A program made the translations under genes and the position numbers. Of a stretch of 64,000 bases of DNA, positions 37,758 through 47,584 are shown one piece after another. The notes under the pieces are model-generated. The model was given only the letters and a program-made list of their open reading frames with translations. It ran no database searches and was not told where the DNA came from. This stretch comes from Shewanella aestuarii (GTDB taxonomy: Bacteria; Pseudomonadota; Gammaproteobacteria; Enterobacterales; Shewanellaceae). Location of the stretch: contig NZ_BMOT01000001.1 in NCBI RefSeq assembly GCF_014647215.1, positions 496,001 through 560,000 on the forward strand, in the 5' to 3' direction. The stretch's first letter is position 1. Every line of letters begins with the position of its first letter.

Positions 37758-40235
37758 ATGAGCATCAATAAAGCCAAGCTTTCCGAAACCGATATCATTA
37801 GCAAATTCATCATGCCAGCCATTAAACAAGCGGGCTGGAATGATATGTCGCAAATTCGCCAGGAAGTGAAGTTACGCGACGGTAAAGTGATAGTGCGCGG
37901 CCAAATGGGCGTGCGGAAAACGGTTAAGTCTGCTGATATTGTGCTGTATCACAAACCCAGCATGCCACTTGCTGTGATTGAGGCGAAAGCCAATAAGCAT
38001 GAAGTGGGTAAGGGCATGCAACAGGCGCTTGATTATGCTCGTCTGCTCGATGTACCTTTTATCTTTGCCTCTAACGGTGATGGTTTTATCTTTCATGATA
38101 AAACCCATGCTGTGACAAACAATCCAGAGACTGCTGATACTCATCACCTTGAAACTGAAATCCGGCTAGAAGACTTCCCGTCACCACAAGAGCTTTGGAC
38201 TAAATATTGTATTTGGAAAGGCTACACCGAGGCTCAGCTACCGATTATCAATCAAGAATATCATGATGATGGCACGGGTAAGCATCCGCGCTATTATCAA
38301 CTTCAAGCCATCAATAAAACCATCGAAGCCATTTCATCTGGCAAAGACCGAGTCTTACTTGTTATGGCGACCGGTACCGGTAAAACCTACACCGCATTTC
38401 AAATCATATGGCGTTTATGGAAGTCCCGCGCTAAAAAACGCATCTTGTTTTTAGCCGACCGTAATATCCTGGTTGATCAAACTCGCATTAATGATTTTCA
38501 GCCCTTTGGCCCCTCAATGACCAAAATTACTGGGCGTACGGTTGATCCTGCATATGAAATTCATTTAGCGCTTTATCAAGCATTAACCGGTCCAGAAGCA
38601 AGCCAAAAAGCCTTTAAACAAGTCGACCCAGACTTTTTCGACCTAATCATTATCGACGAGTGTCATCGTGGCAGTGCCTCAGAAGACAGTGCCTGGCGAG
38701 AAATTCTTGAGTATTTTAAAAGCGCTGCCCAGGTTGGCCTTACGGCAACGCCTAAAGAAACTGATGAAGTCTCTAACACGGATTATTTTGGTGAGCCGGT
38801 TTATACCTATTCCCTTAAAGAAGGCATTGAAGATGGCTTTTTAGCCCCCTATAAAGTGGTGCGTGTCGATATCGATGTTGATTTACAAGGCTGGCGACCC
38901 ACAAAAGGCCAAATAGATAACAATGGCGAAGTGATTGAAGACCGGATCTACAACCAGAAAGATTTCGACCGCACTATGGTGATAGATGAACGCACTCAGC
39001 TTGTTGCCGAAACCATCACTAACTATCTTAAACGTACCGATCCTATGGCCAAAACCATTGTGTTTTGTAACGATATTGACCACGCAGACCGTATGCGCCG
39101 TGCACTAGCTAATCTCAATCCTGAGCAGATGGCTAAAAACGAAAAGTACGTCATGAAAATCACCGGTGATGATGAACTGGGTAAAGCCCAGCTTGATAAT
39201 TTCATCAATCCTAAGAAAGCTTATCCGGTAATCGCCACCACATCCGAGTTAATGTCCACAGGCGTAGACGCCAAAACCTGTAAGCTAGTGGTACTGGATC
39301 AAAACATTCAGTCGATGACCAAGTTTAAACAAATTATTGGCCGTGGAACCCGCATCGATGACAGATACGGCAAACTCTGGTTTACCATTTTAGATTTTAA
39401 AAAAGCCACTGAACTGTTTGCCGATGAACGCTTTGACGGTACACCAGAAAAAATCATCAAAGTTACCCCCGAAGATATCGAAGATGAGAACATCGATATT
39501 GATGCGTCTGATGATGAATTTGCTGGGGCTGATGGGGCCGATATTCAAGGCGAACATCCAGATGATGATGAAGATAGCAATCAAACTGACACTATCAATG
39601 AACCTCAAGGTGATGGCAGCTTTGATAATGAATGGGATGATGGCGAGACCCGTAAAATAAACAAGTATCGCGTGTCTGGCGTCACCGTCAGCAAAGTGGC
39701 TGAGCGAGTGCAGTATTACGACAGTGACGGCAAGTTAGTCACCGAATCATTTAAAGATTACACCCGCAAAACCATGGCCAAACAATTCAGCTCACTCGAC
39801 GAGTTCGTAAAGCGTTGGAACGAGTCCGATCGTAAACAAGCCATTATCGATGAGCTCGCGCTAGAGGGCATTATTTGGTCGGCTTTAGAAGATGAAGTCG
39901 GCAAAGACATGGATCCCTTCGACATGATTTGCCATGTGGTTTACGACCAGCCGCCACTCACTCGTGCAGAACGGGTAAATAACGTGCAAAAGCGCAATTA
40001 CTTCACTAAATATTCCGATACTGCACAAGCAGTACTGAAAAATTTACTGGTAAAATATGCCGATGTTGGCGTGCAAGAAATCGAAAACATGCAAGTGCTT
40101 AAAGTCGCGCCCTTTACCGAGTACGGTAATTTGAGTGAAATTGTTAAAAAAGGCTTTGGCGGCAAGCAAGAATACGAACAAGCCATTAGTGACCTGGAAG
40201 CGCAGATTTACCAAATACATCAGCAATCAGCTTAA
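37758..40235 (+). CDS. hsdR: Type I restriction enzyme R subunit (EcoEI-like)
   Basis: HsdR is the ATP-driven translocase and nuclease of a type I restriction complex. The 825-aa product has an N-terminal PD-(D/E)XK nuclease (ADIVLYHK...AVIEAK with Asp60, Glu75, Lys77), then a superfamily 2 motor: [14 protein letters not shown] (Walker A), [12 protein letters not shown] (DEAH-type box), [10 protein letters not shown] (motif III), and IGRGTRID (motif VI). A C-terminal helical domain binds the methylase core, after a very acidic linker (about 568-625). The length and arrangement fit the EcoEI/type IB form. ATG 37758 is preferred to the open frame from 37719 because the protein then starts with the family's [10 protein letters not shown]. 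The gene looks complete. hsdM follows after 173 bases. Confidence 0.94.
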   Translation: MSINKAKLSETDIISKFIMPAIKQAGWNDMSQIRQEVKLRDGKVIVRGQMGVRKTVKSADIVLYHKPSMPLAVIEAKANKHEVGKGMQQALDYARLLDVPFIFASNGDGFIFHDKTHAVTNNPETADTHHLETEIRLEDFPSPQELWTKYCIWKGYTEAQLPIINQEYHDDGTGKHPRYYQLQAINKTIEAISSGKDRVLLVMATGTGKTYTAFQIIWRLWKSRAKKRILFLADRNILVDQTRINDFQPFGPSMTKITGRTVDPAYEIHLALYQALTGPEASQKAFKQVDPDFFDLIIIDECHRGSASEDSAWREILEYFKSAAQVGLTATPKETDEVSNTDYFGEPVYTYSLKEGIEDGFLAPYKVVRVDIDVDLQGWRPTKGQIDNNGEVIEDRIYNQKDFDRTMVIDERTQLVAETITNYLKRTDPMAKTIVFCNDIDHADRMRRALANLNPEQMAKNEKYVMKITGDDELGKAQLDNFINPKKAYPVIATTSELMSTGVDAKTCKLVVLDQNIQSMTKFKQIIGRGTRIDDRYGKLWFTILDFKKATELFADERFDGTPEKIIKVTPEDIEDENIDIDASDDEFAGADGADIQGEHPDDDEDSNQTDTINEPQGDGSFDNEWDDGETRKINKYRVSGVTVSKVAERVQYYDSDGKLVTESFKDYTRKTMAKQFSSLDEFVKRWNESDRKQAIIDELALEGIIWSALEDEVGKDMDPFDMICHVVYDQPPLTRAERVNNVQKRNYFTKYSDTAQAVLKNLLVKYADVGVQEIENMQVLKVAPFTEYGNLSEIVKKGFGGKQEYEQAISDLEAQIYQIHQQSA

Positions 40236-40307
40236 TGTACGTTTCATTATTCGCGCCATTGGTTGCTTGTTTGAAATATTGTTTTTAAAGCTTTTTTGAA
40301 AGTGTAG

Positions 40308-40334
40308 AAACCGTGCGCACCATGAGCACGGTTT
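40308..40334 (+). terminator. Hairpin between hsdR and hsdM
   Basis: AAACCGTGC pairs with GCACGGTTT around a 9-base loop. Only a short AT-rich tract follows, so termination may be partial. It would let hsdM be expressed separately from hsdR. Confidence 0.45.
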
Positions 40335-40408
40335 ATATACAATTAGATACACCACACCATTTTATACAGCGGCCAATAACAGCCGCAGTAACTGTTTAAG
40401 AGAAACCT

Positions 40409-41896
40409 ATGTCTATCAGTTCAGCCATTAAATCCATCCAAGATATTATGCGTAAAGATGCCGGCGTTGACGGCGACGCTCAGCGATTAGGGCAAATGTC
40501 TTGGTTACTTTTCTTAAAAGTATTCGACGCCCAAGAGGAAGAGTTAGAGCTTGAATTAGACGACTACCGCGAGCCCATCCCCGAGCAATTTTTATGGCGC
40601 AACTGGGCAGCCGACAACGAAGGCATTACCGGTGACGAACTGCTGGAGTTTGTTAATGATGAGCTATTTCCAGAGCTTAAAAACTTAACCGCACCAATCG
40701 ATAAAAACCCCCGTGGCTTTGTGGTAAAGGCGGCATTTTCAGATGCCTTTAACTACATGAAAAACGGCACGCTACTGCGACAGGTGATCAACAAGCTTAA
40801 CGAAATTGATTTTACCGACTCAAACGAGCGTCATTTGTTTGGTGACCTGTACGAGCAAATCTTAAAAGACTTACAAAGCGCCGGTAATGCAGGCGAATTT
40901 TATACTCCGAGAGCGATTACTAAATTTATTGTGGCGGTAGCTAACCCACAACTTGGCGAGTCGATTATGGATCCTGCCTGCGGTACGGGCGGCTTTTTAG
41001 CGTGCGCATTTGACCATGTTAAAGCCAACTACGTTAAAACCAGTGACGACCACCAAACCCTGCAACAGCAAATATTTGGCGTTGAAAAAAAGCAGCTGCC
41101 GCATTTACTCTGTACCACCAACATGATGCTGCATGGCATCGAAGTACCGGTACAAATCAAACACGGCAATACGCTGAATAAGCCGCTTTCAAGTTGGGAT
41201 GAAGCAATTGATGTCATCATCACCAATCCGCCCTTTGGCGGCACAGAAGAAGACGGTATTGAAAAGAACTTCCCCAGCGAATTTCAAACCCGTGAAACCG
41301 CCGACTTGTTCCTGCAATTAATTATTGAGGTGCTGGCAGCGCCTTCAGCCGGTAAAGAGGGCGGGCGCGCCGCCGTGGTATTGCCCGACGGCACCTTGTT
41401 TGGTGAAGGCGTTAAAACCAAAATCAAAAAGATGTTAATGGATGAATGTAATCTGCACACCATAGTGCGTTTACCCAATGGGGTGTTTAACCCATACACT
41501 GGTATTAAAACCAACATCCTATTTTTCACCAAAGGCACACCGACAAAAGAGGTGTGGTTTTACGAACACCCATACCCAGAAGGGGTTAAAAACTACAACA
41601 AAACCAAGCCAATGAAGTTTGAAGAGTTCGAGACCGAACTGGCATGGTGGGGCAATGAGGCCGACGGCTTTGCAGCGCGAGTAGAAAACGAGCAAGCATG
41701 GAAAGTCTCCATCGACGATATTATTGCCCGTAACTATAACCTCGACATTAAAAACCCCCATGTGGGCGAGGTTATTAGCCATGATCCGCAAGAATTGTTA
41801 ACGGATTACGCCAAGCAACAAGCCGATATTAAGGCGATACGCGATCAACTAAAAGGCATATTAAGTAACGCATTACAAGGGTCGGCTAATGAGTGA
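40409..41896 (+). CDS. hsdM: Type I restriction-modification N6-adenine methyltransferase
   Basis: HsdM methylates adenines in the site chosen by HsdS. The 495-aa product has an N-terminal helical domain (about 1-150), then motif I MDPACGTGGFLACAF (about 188-202) for SAM and motif IV NPPFGG (about 272-277) for the target adenine. GNAGEFYTPRAITKFIV, just before motif I, is typical of type I methylases. The protein appears intact. The stop overlaps the start of the next gene by eight bases (ATGAGTGA). hsdM heads a run of seven further frames with only short gaps or overlaps. Confidence 0.95.
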   Translation: MSISSAIKSIQDIMRKDAGVDGDAQRLGQMSWLLFLKVFDAQEEELELELDDYREPIPEQFLWRNWAADNEGITGDELLEFVNDELFPELKNLTAPIDKNPRGFVVKAAFSDAFNYMKNGTLLRQVINKLNEIDFTDSNERHLFGDLYEQILKDLQSAGNAGEFYTPRAITKFIVAVANPQLGESIMDPACGTGGFLACAFDHVKANYVKTSDDHQTLQQQIFGVEKKQLPHLLCTTNMMLHGIEVPVQIKHGNTLNKPLSSWDEAIDVIITNPPFGGTEEDGIEKNFPSEFQTRETADLFLQLIIEVLAAPSAGKEGGRAAVVLPDGTLFGEGVKTKIKKMLMDECNLHTIVRLPNGVFNPYTGIKTNILFFTKGTPTKEVWFYEHPYPEGVKNYNKTKPMKFEEFETELAWWGNEADGFAARVENEQAWKVSIDDIIARNYNLDIKNPHVGEVISHDPQELLTDYAKQQADIKAIRDQLKGILSNALQGSANE

Positions 41897-43001
41897 CACC
41901 ATGAGTGATAGCTCAATAACCACACAAGATAACAACCTGATTAATGAGTTAAAAACCCTCATTGCATCCGCCAAGCAACACGCGCAGTTACAGGTCAATG
42001 CACAGATGACCTTACTGTATTGGCAGCTTGGCCACAGGTTACAACATCATTTGCTCAGTAACCAAAGAGCCGACTACGCCAAGCAGGTTGTAAAACAGGT
42101 CGCGCAACAACTTACCTATGAATATGGCAAAGGGTTTAATGAAAAAAGCCTACGGAAAATGATGCAGTTTTATCAAGTATTTCCGCAGCAGCAGATTGTC
42201 TCGACACTGTCGCGACAATTAAGCTGGTCACATTTTGTTGAGTTATTGCCCATCAAAGTGCCCGTAGCGCGTGAGTTTTATTTGCAAATGGCCATTAACG
42301 ATCGCTGGAGTGTGCGCACCTTACGTAACCGCATCGACGCCATGCTATTTGAACGCACGGCCGTGTCGAAAAAGCCTGACGAGCTCATCAAGCTTGAATT
42401 AGCGCAACTCGAAAACAAGCAACTGAGCCCCAACTTGCTATTAAAAGACCCGTATTTATTAGACTTTTTAGGGGTGCAAGATCACTACTTTGAAAAAGAC
42501 TTAGAAGACGCCATTTTACGCGACTTAGAGCAGTTTTTATTAGAGCTAGGCTCAGGCTTTAGCTTTATTGGCCGTCAGCATAGAGTGCAAATCGGTCAAG
42601 AAGATTTTTACATCGATCTGTTGTTTTACAACCGAAAACTCAAACGCTTAGTCGCTATCGACTTAAAACTCGGTAATTTCAAAGCCGCCTACAAAGGCCA
42701 AATGGAATTGTATTTACGCTACCTAGCCAAATACGAACAAGAAGCCGATGAGCGGCCACCGCTGGGCATTATATTATGTGCCAGCAAAGACCAAGAACAA
42801 GTCGAGCTGCTTGAGCTTGATAAATCGGGCATTCATGTTGCCGAATACCTCACGGCTTTGCCACCCAAAGAGTTATTACAACAAAAACTGCATCAAGCAA
42901 TCAGCCAAAATCAGCAACGCTTTCTGACTGAACATGCGCTCAACAACCAAACTGGCCCCTCTTCAAACGAAGAGACAAACGAAGAGGCAAACCATGACTG
43001 A
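41889..43001 (+). CDS. YhcG-type PDDEXK nuclease (DUF1016)
   Basis: This 370-aa protein has the two-part structure of the YhcG/DUF1016 family. An N-terminal domain of about 170 aa (LYWQLGHRL, GKGFNEKSLRKMMQFYQVFP, LSWSHFVELL) is followed by a C-terminal PD-(D/E)XK nuclease domain. Expected catalytic residues are Asp of FYIDLLFYN (about 242), then AIDLK (about 256-260), where Asp replaces the more usual Glu, and the Gln of YKGQMELYLRYL. It sits between hsdM and hsdS with matching eight-base overlaps at both ends, so its production is tied to the methylase and specificity subunits. YhcG genes are often found near type I systems, but the role is not known. Confidence 0.85.
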   Translation: MSDTMSDSSITTQDNNLINELKTLIASAKQHAQLQVNAQMTLLYWQLGHRLQHHLLSNQRADYAKQVVKQVAQQLTYEYGKGFNEKSLRKMMQFYQVFPQQQIVSTLSRQLSWSHFVELLPIKVPVAREFYLQMAINDRWSVRTLRNRIDAMLFERTAVSKKPDELIKLELAQLENKQLSPNLLLKDPYLLDFLGVQDHYFEKDLEDAILRDLEQFLLELGSGFSFIGRQHRVQIGQEDFYIDLLFYNRKLKRLVAIDLKLGNFKAAYKGQMELYLRYLAKYEQEADERPPLGIILCASKDQEQVELLELDKSGIHVAEYLTALPPKELLQQKLHQAISQNQQRFLTEHALNNQTGPSSNEETNEEANHD

Positions 43002-45126
43002 TTTAACACCCCCCACCCATCAAGCGCCAACAGCAGCCAGTTTGATCACCGACCACATTGATATTTGGACCTCGGCCATTGAGCAAAAGTCGTCAGCAGG
43101 GCGTGGCACATCGAACAAGTTTTCGTTATACGGTATTAAAAAATTGCGTGAACTGATTTTAGAACTCGCCGTACGCGGCAAGTTAGTGCCGCAAGATCCC
43201 AATGACGAGCCAGCATCAGTATTACTTGAGCGTATTGCTGTAGAGAAAGCCCAGTTGGTGAAAGAGGGCAAGCTTAAAAAACAAAAGCCGTTGCCTGAGA
43301 TTGGCGAAGATGAAAAGCCGTTTGAATTGCCACAAGGGTGGGAGTGGAGCCGTCTAAATGACGTCTATGATGTTAGAGATGGAACACACAGTACACCTAA
43401 GTATCAAGATTCTGGTTACCCATTAGTAACCAGTAAAAATCTATCAAGTGGCCGTCTAGATTTGAGAGATGTTAAATTTATATCGGAAGAAGATCACATT
43501 GAAATAGCGCAGAGATCAAATGTTGATAAAAACGACATTTTATTTGCGATGATAGGGAGTATTGGAAATGCGGTAATTGTAGATACGGATATCGATTTCA
43601 GTATCAAAAATGTTGCTTTATTTAAATATTATTCTAAAAATTTAGCTTCCCCTGAATATCTTTTACGTTTCCTATCTTTTGCCGAAATTAAGTTTAAATT
43701 AGAAGCGTCAGGTGCCGTACAATCTTTTGTATCTCTTGGTAAAGTACGTAGCTTTATTATTGCTTTACCCCCACTCGAAGAGCAGCACCGTATCGTCGCG
43801 AAAGTCGATGAGTTAATGCTATTGTGTGATGCTCTTGAAGCGCAAACCGAATCCAGTATTTCAGCGCACCAAACCTTAGTCGAAACCTTGCTCAATGCAC
43901 TGCTACTGCCTAATACAACCCAGCAAGTGCCGATGAATGCGAGCAACACTTTAGCTGACAGCCTAGCACCCGCTTTTGACAATAGTGATGCAAACAGCCC
44001 TGAGCCATCTTTGGCAAACAACTTTGACAAGGCTTGGCTACGTATCGCCGAACATTTCGACACGCTATTCACCACCGCAGCCAGCATCGACACCCTAAAA
44101 CAAACGATCCTCCAACTCGCCGTAATGGGCAAGCTTGTACCACAAAATGTGAACGACGAACCAGCCGCCAAGCTACTCGAACGTATTGCCAAAGAAAAAG
44201 CCCAGCTAATCAAAGACGGTAAAATCAAAAAGCAGAAACCACTGCCCCCCATCACAGATGAAGAAAAGCCGTTTGAACTTCCAAAAGGGTGGGCTTATGA
44301 AAGAATTGGAACATTTGGAATAGTCGGTACAGGAGCAACGCCATCAAGAAGTAACCCTTTGTATTGGGATCCAGCAGAAGTTAACTGGGTTTCGAGTGGG
44401 GAAACTTCAGATTTCTTCGTCGCTCAAACAAAAGAGAAAGTGTCAAAGCTAGCCATCAAAGAGACAAATGTTTCGATTTACCCGGTAGGAACATTAATTG
44501 TAGCAATGTATGGGCAAGGTAAAACTAGAGGCCAGATTACGGAGTTATTAGAGCCTGCTGGTACTAACCAAGCTTGTGCAGCCATCAGGTTAGTCGATAA
44601 ATCTATAAATCATAAAGATTATGTGAAGTTATTCTTTAGAAAGGCTTACTTAGAATTAAGAGAACACGCCGCAGGTGGAGCACAACCAAATTTAAATGTA
44701 GGTAAAATTGCTGCCACAATAGTGCCTATTCCTCCACTCGAAGAACAACACCGCATCGTCGCCAAAGTCGATGAGCTAATGGCACTGTGCGACCAACTCA
44801 AGGCCCGTTTAAGTAATGCCCAAACCACTCAACTGCACCTCACTGACGCCATCGTCGAACAAGTAACTGGCAATGTTATTAATAATAATAAAAATGAGAT
44901 ACAGGAAGAAGTACCCATGAAAATTATAACACCTTTAACGACTACTTCTGAGTTTCATGGCCAATCTGAAGCTTTGTTGGCAGGAATTATCAGAACTTTA
45001 GATGATGCTGATGCTAAAAGTGTTTGGTCAAAGTCAGGGTTAACGTTACCAGACTTTTATAAACAATTAAAAAAAGAAATTGATGCCGGTTTTGTTAACT
45101 TGCCCTCGAAAGCAGATTTTTTATAA
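42994..45126 (+). CDS. hsdS: Type I restriction specificity subunit, with a C-terminal extension
   Basis: HsdS carries two target recognition domains that read the two halves of a split site. The 710-aa product shows two related halves. Conserved helical regions near 50-105 and 367-425 (LELAVRGKLVPQ and LQLAVMGKLVPQ) precede recognition domains, and each half ends with PLEEQHRIVAKVDELM (near 262 and 582). ATG 42994 overlaps the previous gene by eight bases (ATGACTGA) and is preferred to the longer frame from 42934. Beyond the normal end, a linker (NNNKNEIQEE) leads to an extra domain of about 69 aa with SGLTLPDFYKQLKKEI. An internal ATG at 44917 with AGGAAG upstream could also yield this domain alone. 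Confidence 0.92.
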   Translation: MTDLTPPTHQAPTAASLITDHIDIWTSAIEQKSSAGRGTSNKFSLYGIKKLRELILELAVRGKLVPQDPNDEPASVLLERIAVEKAQLVKEGKLKKQKPLPEIGEDEKPFELPQGWEWSRLNDVYDVRDGTHSTPKYQDSGYPLVTSKNLSSGRLDLRDVKFISEEDHIEIAQRSNVDKNDILFAMIGSIGNAVIVDTDIDFSIKNVALFKYYSKNLASPEYLLRFLSFAEIKFKLEASGAVQSFVSLGKVRSFIIALPPLEEQHRIVAKVDELMLLCDALEAQTESSISAHQTLVETLLNALLLPNTTQQVPMNASNTLADSLAPAFDNSDANSPEPSLANNFDKAWLRIAEHFDTLFTTAASIDTLKQTILQLAVMGKLVPQNVNDEPAAKLLERIAKEKAQLIKDGKIKKQKPLPPITDEEKPFELPKGWAYERIGTFGIVGTGATPSRSNPLYWDPAEVNWVSSGETSDFFVAQTKEKVSKLAIKETNVSIYPVGTLIVAMYGQGKTRGQITELLEPAGTNQACAAIRLVDKSINHKDYVKLFFRKAYLELREHAAGGAQPNLNVGKIAATIVPIPPLEEQHRIVAKVDELMALCDQLKARLSNAQTTQLHLTDAIVEQVTGNVINNNKNEIQEEVPMKIITPLTTTSEFHGQSEALLAGIIRTLDDADAKSVWSKSGLTLPDFYKQLKKEIDAGFVNLPSKADFL

Positions 45127-45135
45127 AGGTATATT

Positions 45136-46740
45136 ATGAAGTTAAAGGAACTAACATTAGATAATTACAAAGGCTTTGTTGATTTTAAAACGACCTTTGA
45201 TGCTGATTCGCCTATAACGACAATCATTGGGCAAAATGGAGTCGGTAAGTCAAACTTAATTGAAGCTATTATCTCAATTTTTAGGATGCTAGATCTAGGC
45301 GGGGCAGATAATACCGACTTCTCTTACGCCTTGATATATGAGTGTCGAGGCCATGAACTTGAGGTTAGATATGATGTAAACAACTCTGCGAAGAGCTTAG
45401 TCAATGTTGACGGGACAAAGAAAAGTTTTACTTTTCTTAAGAATAATGCAAATGAATATTTACCCTTAAATGTTTTTGCGTATTACTCTGGTACCAATTG
45501 GCGAGTAGAAGAGTTATTTGTAAAACATCAAACTCACTTTTATAAGCGTCTTACAGAGGGTGATGACTCATTGTTGAGGCGTTTTTTTTATTGTAGAGAT
45601 GTCCATAGCTTTTTTGTGTTATTAGCATTTTTGGTCGACGATGATCCTGCTTGTAAAAATCTATTAAAGAAACTTGATATTAAAAAATTAGATTCAGTTA
45701 TATTCTGTCTGAAGAAGCCTTACTGGTTTAAAAGTAAACCGAGCGAAATTATGCTTAAAGAAGGTGATCCTCGTTTTTGGTATTCAAGAGGGGTAGTACA
45801 AGATTTCTTGGGAAATCTGTGGAATCACTCAATAGCTCCCATAGATAATAAAGAACGGAAAAATATTGATTTTAGAGGTCGTTCTGAGCAACAAGAGCGC
45901 CTTTATATGTTTATTCCCAATGAGACAGCATTAAGGTCACTATCCTCCGAGTACGCTAGTACGACATCATTCTTTAAGAATATTGAGAGTACCTATATAG
46001 CAGACTTGCTTGAAAGTGTTACTGTTGCTGTGACACTTGAAAATGGACAAGAATTAACATTTGATAAATTGTCTGAGGGTGAGCGTCAACTGATGACGGT
46101 CCTTGGATTGATGAAGTTTACTAGAGATGATGAGTCCTTATTTCTTTTAGATGAACCAGATACACATTTAAACCCTCGCTGGAAGTTAGACTATTTTGAC
46201 CAAATCGAAAGTATTCTGGATCATAAGATTGAGGGTACAGATAAGTCGGCTTGGGATTCAAGCCAAATAATTTTAACTACGCATGACCCATTAATGCTTA
46301 CATCTCTGCGAGCTGCCCAAATTCGTGTCTTAACTGAGAATGATGAAGGGAAACGCTCTAATATACCTGATGAAGATCCAATTAATTTAGGTGTTGAAGC
46401 AATAATACAATCTGATTTGTATGGTATTCGAACAAGTCTTGATAAAGAGATCCAACATAAGATAGATCTTAGAAATAGACTGCTATCTTCACTAAGGGCT
46501 GGGGAAGACGTTTCTGAATCATTATTGAGAATTAATAGCGAGTTGGATGCTATCGGCTTTTCTCAAGCACATCCTAACCCTTACTTTTCAAACTTCGCAA
46601 AAGCTATTAGCCGTAATCCGAAGTTTAGAAGGCCTGAACTATCAGCTGATGACTATAAAATGGTACAAGCATTATCTGATGAACTTCTTCAAAAAGTGAT
46701 AGATGAGGAGGCGGGCGATGATAAAAGTCAACGTACCTGA
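45136..46740 (+). CDS. Restriction-associated AAA/ABC-type ATPase (PtuA/OLD-like)
   Basis: This 534-aa ATPase has an SMC/RecF-like ABC head: Walker A GQNGVGKS (about 32-39), signature LSEGERQ (about 312-318), Walker B SLFLLDEPDTHLNP (about 333-346) and the H-loop LTTHDPLM (about 380-387). The insert between Walker A and the signature is about 270 aa and lacks a long coiled coil. No Toprim domain is obvious at the C-terminus, which separates it from OLD nucleases. Paired with the next HNH-like gene it resembles the PtuA-PtuB pair of Septu. It begins nine bases after hsdS and overlaps the next gene by 23 bases. Its DNA is visibly more AT-rich than hsdM. Confidence 0.82.
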   Translation: MKLKELTLDNYKGFVDFKTTFDADSPITTIIGQNGVGKSNLIEAIISIFRMLDLGGADNTDFSYALIYECRGHELEVRYDVNNSAKSLVNVDGTKKSFTFLKNNANEYLPLNVFAYYSGTNWRVEELFVKHQTHFYKRLTEGDDSLLRRFFYCRDVHSFFVLLAFLVDDDPACKNLLKKLDIKKLDSVIFCLKKPYWFKSKPSEIMLKEGDPRFWYSRGVVQDFLGNLWNHSIAPIDNKERKNIDFRGRSEQQERLYMFIPNETALRSLSSEYASTTSFFKNIESTYIADLLESVTVAVTLENGQELTFDKLSEGERQLMTVLGLMKFTRDDESLFLLDEPDTHLNPRWKLDYFDQIESILDHKIEGTDKSAWDSSQIILTTHDPLMLTSLRAAQIRVLTENDEGKRSNIPDEDPINLGVEAIIQSDLYGIRTSLDKEIQHKIDLRNRLLSSLRAGEDVSESLLRINSELDAIGFSQAHPNPYFSNFAKAISRNPKFRRPELSADDYKMVQALSDELLQKVIDEEAGDDKSQRT

Positions 46741-47542
46741 TGTGTTACCAGAGAATATTCAAGCATGGGTCACTAGAGCTGGTGAAATAAGAGATGAAAT
46801 CTTAGCTGCGCCTTCTTTAGAGGAGAAGCACCAACTTATTGACAGGCATAAGGCACACTGGCGTGACGAGGCGCTTGTAGAGTGGTTGTCTTCATTAAAC
46901 CATGATAAGTGCTGGTATACAGAAACTAAGTTTGGTGGTGACTATCAAGAAGTAGAGCACTTTAGACCCAAAAAGGCGACCAAGTGCGATGATGGTAAGA
47001 TACATCCGACACATCCTGGATATTATTGGCTCGCTTTTGAGCTTTCTAACTACCGCCTTTGTAAAAGCCGACCAAATAGAAGGAAAAGCACATTTTTTCC
47101 AATCATAGATGAGCGCTTCAGAGCAGCGGTTCAAGCCCAAGCGTGGCAAGACGAAACACCTTTGTTTCTTGATCCTCTTAAGGATTCAGATGTATTGCTG
47201 TTGAGTTTTAATGATGATGGTGTCCCAATAGCTCAAGATGGCATTGGAGAAGTAGATTTAAACCGAGTTAACTTTACCATTGACAAGTATTTTCTTAATG
47301 AGAGGGTTCTAAACTCGAGAAGAAGCGTTACTTGGCAAACCAGTCGGTCATTATTTTATAGTTATCAAAGAGAGCTTAATACAGCTAATAAGAATGGCAG
47401 TGTGGCTGCGAGAACCAAAGCAGAAGAAGAGCTTAAACAATTAAAGGAGTTATTATCACCTGGTTCAGAATTTTCATCAGTAGCCAAAGAGTCCTTATGC
47501 AAGTTGGGAGACATTATGGCAATCAAGATTGCCTGCGCATAA
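46718..47542 (+). CDS. HNH-like endonuclease, PtuB-type, with degenerate zinc ligands
   Basis: This 274-aa protein has the pattern of PtuB/HNH proteins that follow ABC ATPases: KCWYTE (about 64-69), EVEHFRPKKA (about 78-87, catalytic His), then YYWLAFELSNYRLCKSRPNRRK (about 103-124, conserved Asn and basic residues) and FFPI. In the usual motif, C-x-x-C pairs flank the core; here the second cysteine of each pair is changed (CWYT, and CKSRPN in place of CxxCN). It may therefore fold without zinc or be inactive. GAGGAGG lies six bases before ATG 46718, so that start is chosen over ATG 46703. It overlaps the ATPase gene by 23 bases. Confidence 0.72.
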   Translation: MIKVNVPDVLPENIQAWVTRAGEIRDEILAAPSLEEKHQLIDRHKAHWRDEALVEWLSSLNHDKCWYTETKFGGDYQEVEHFRPKKATKCDDGKIHPTHPGYYWLAFELSNYRLCKSRPNRRKSTFFPIIDERFRAAVQAQAWQDETPLFLDPLKDSDVLLLSFNDDGVPIAQDGIGEVDLNRVNFTIDKYFLNERVLNSRRSVTWQTSRSLFYSYQRELNTANKNGSVAARTKAEEELKQLKELLSPGSEFSSVAKESLCKLGDIMAIKIACA

Positions 47543-47584
47543 AGCGTGTTTTTTACGGCTATATATGGAGTTAAAGGAAATAAT

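Noticed and set aside
43629..44255. 208-codon minus-strand open frame
   Set aside because: It lies wholly inside hsdS, is Ser/Arg/Cys-rich as expected of an antisense frame, and has no start signal.
45136..47542. Retron-associated reading of the ATPase/HNH pair
   Set aside because: No reverse transcriptase or msr/msd-like region is found in the neighbourhood; hsdS directly precedes the ATPase.
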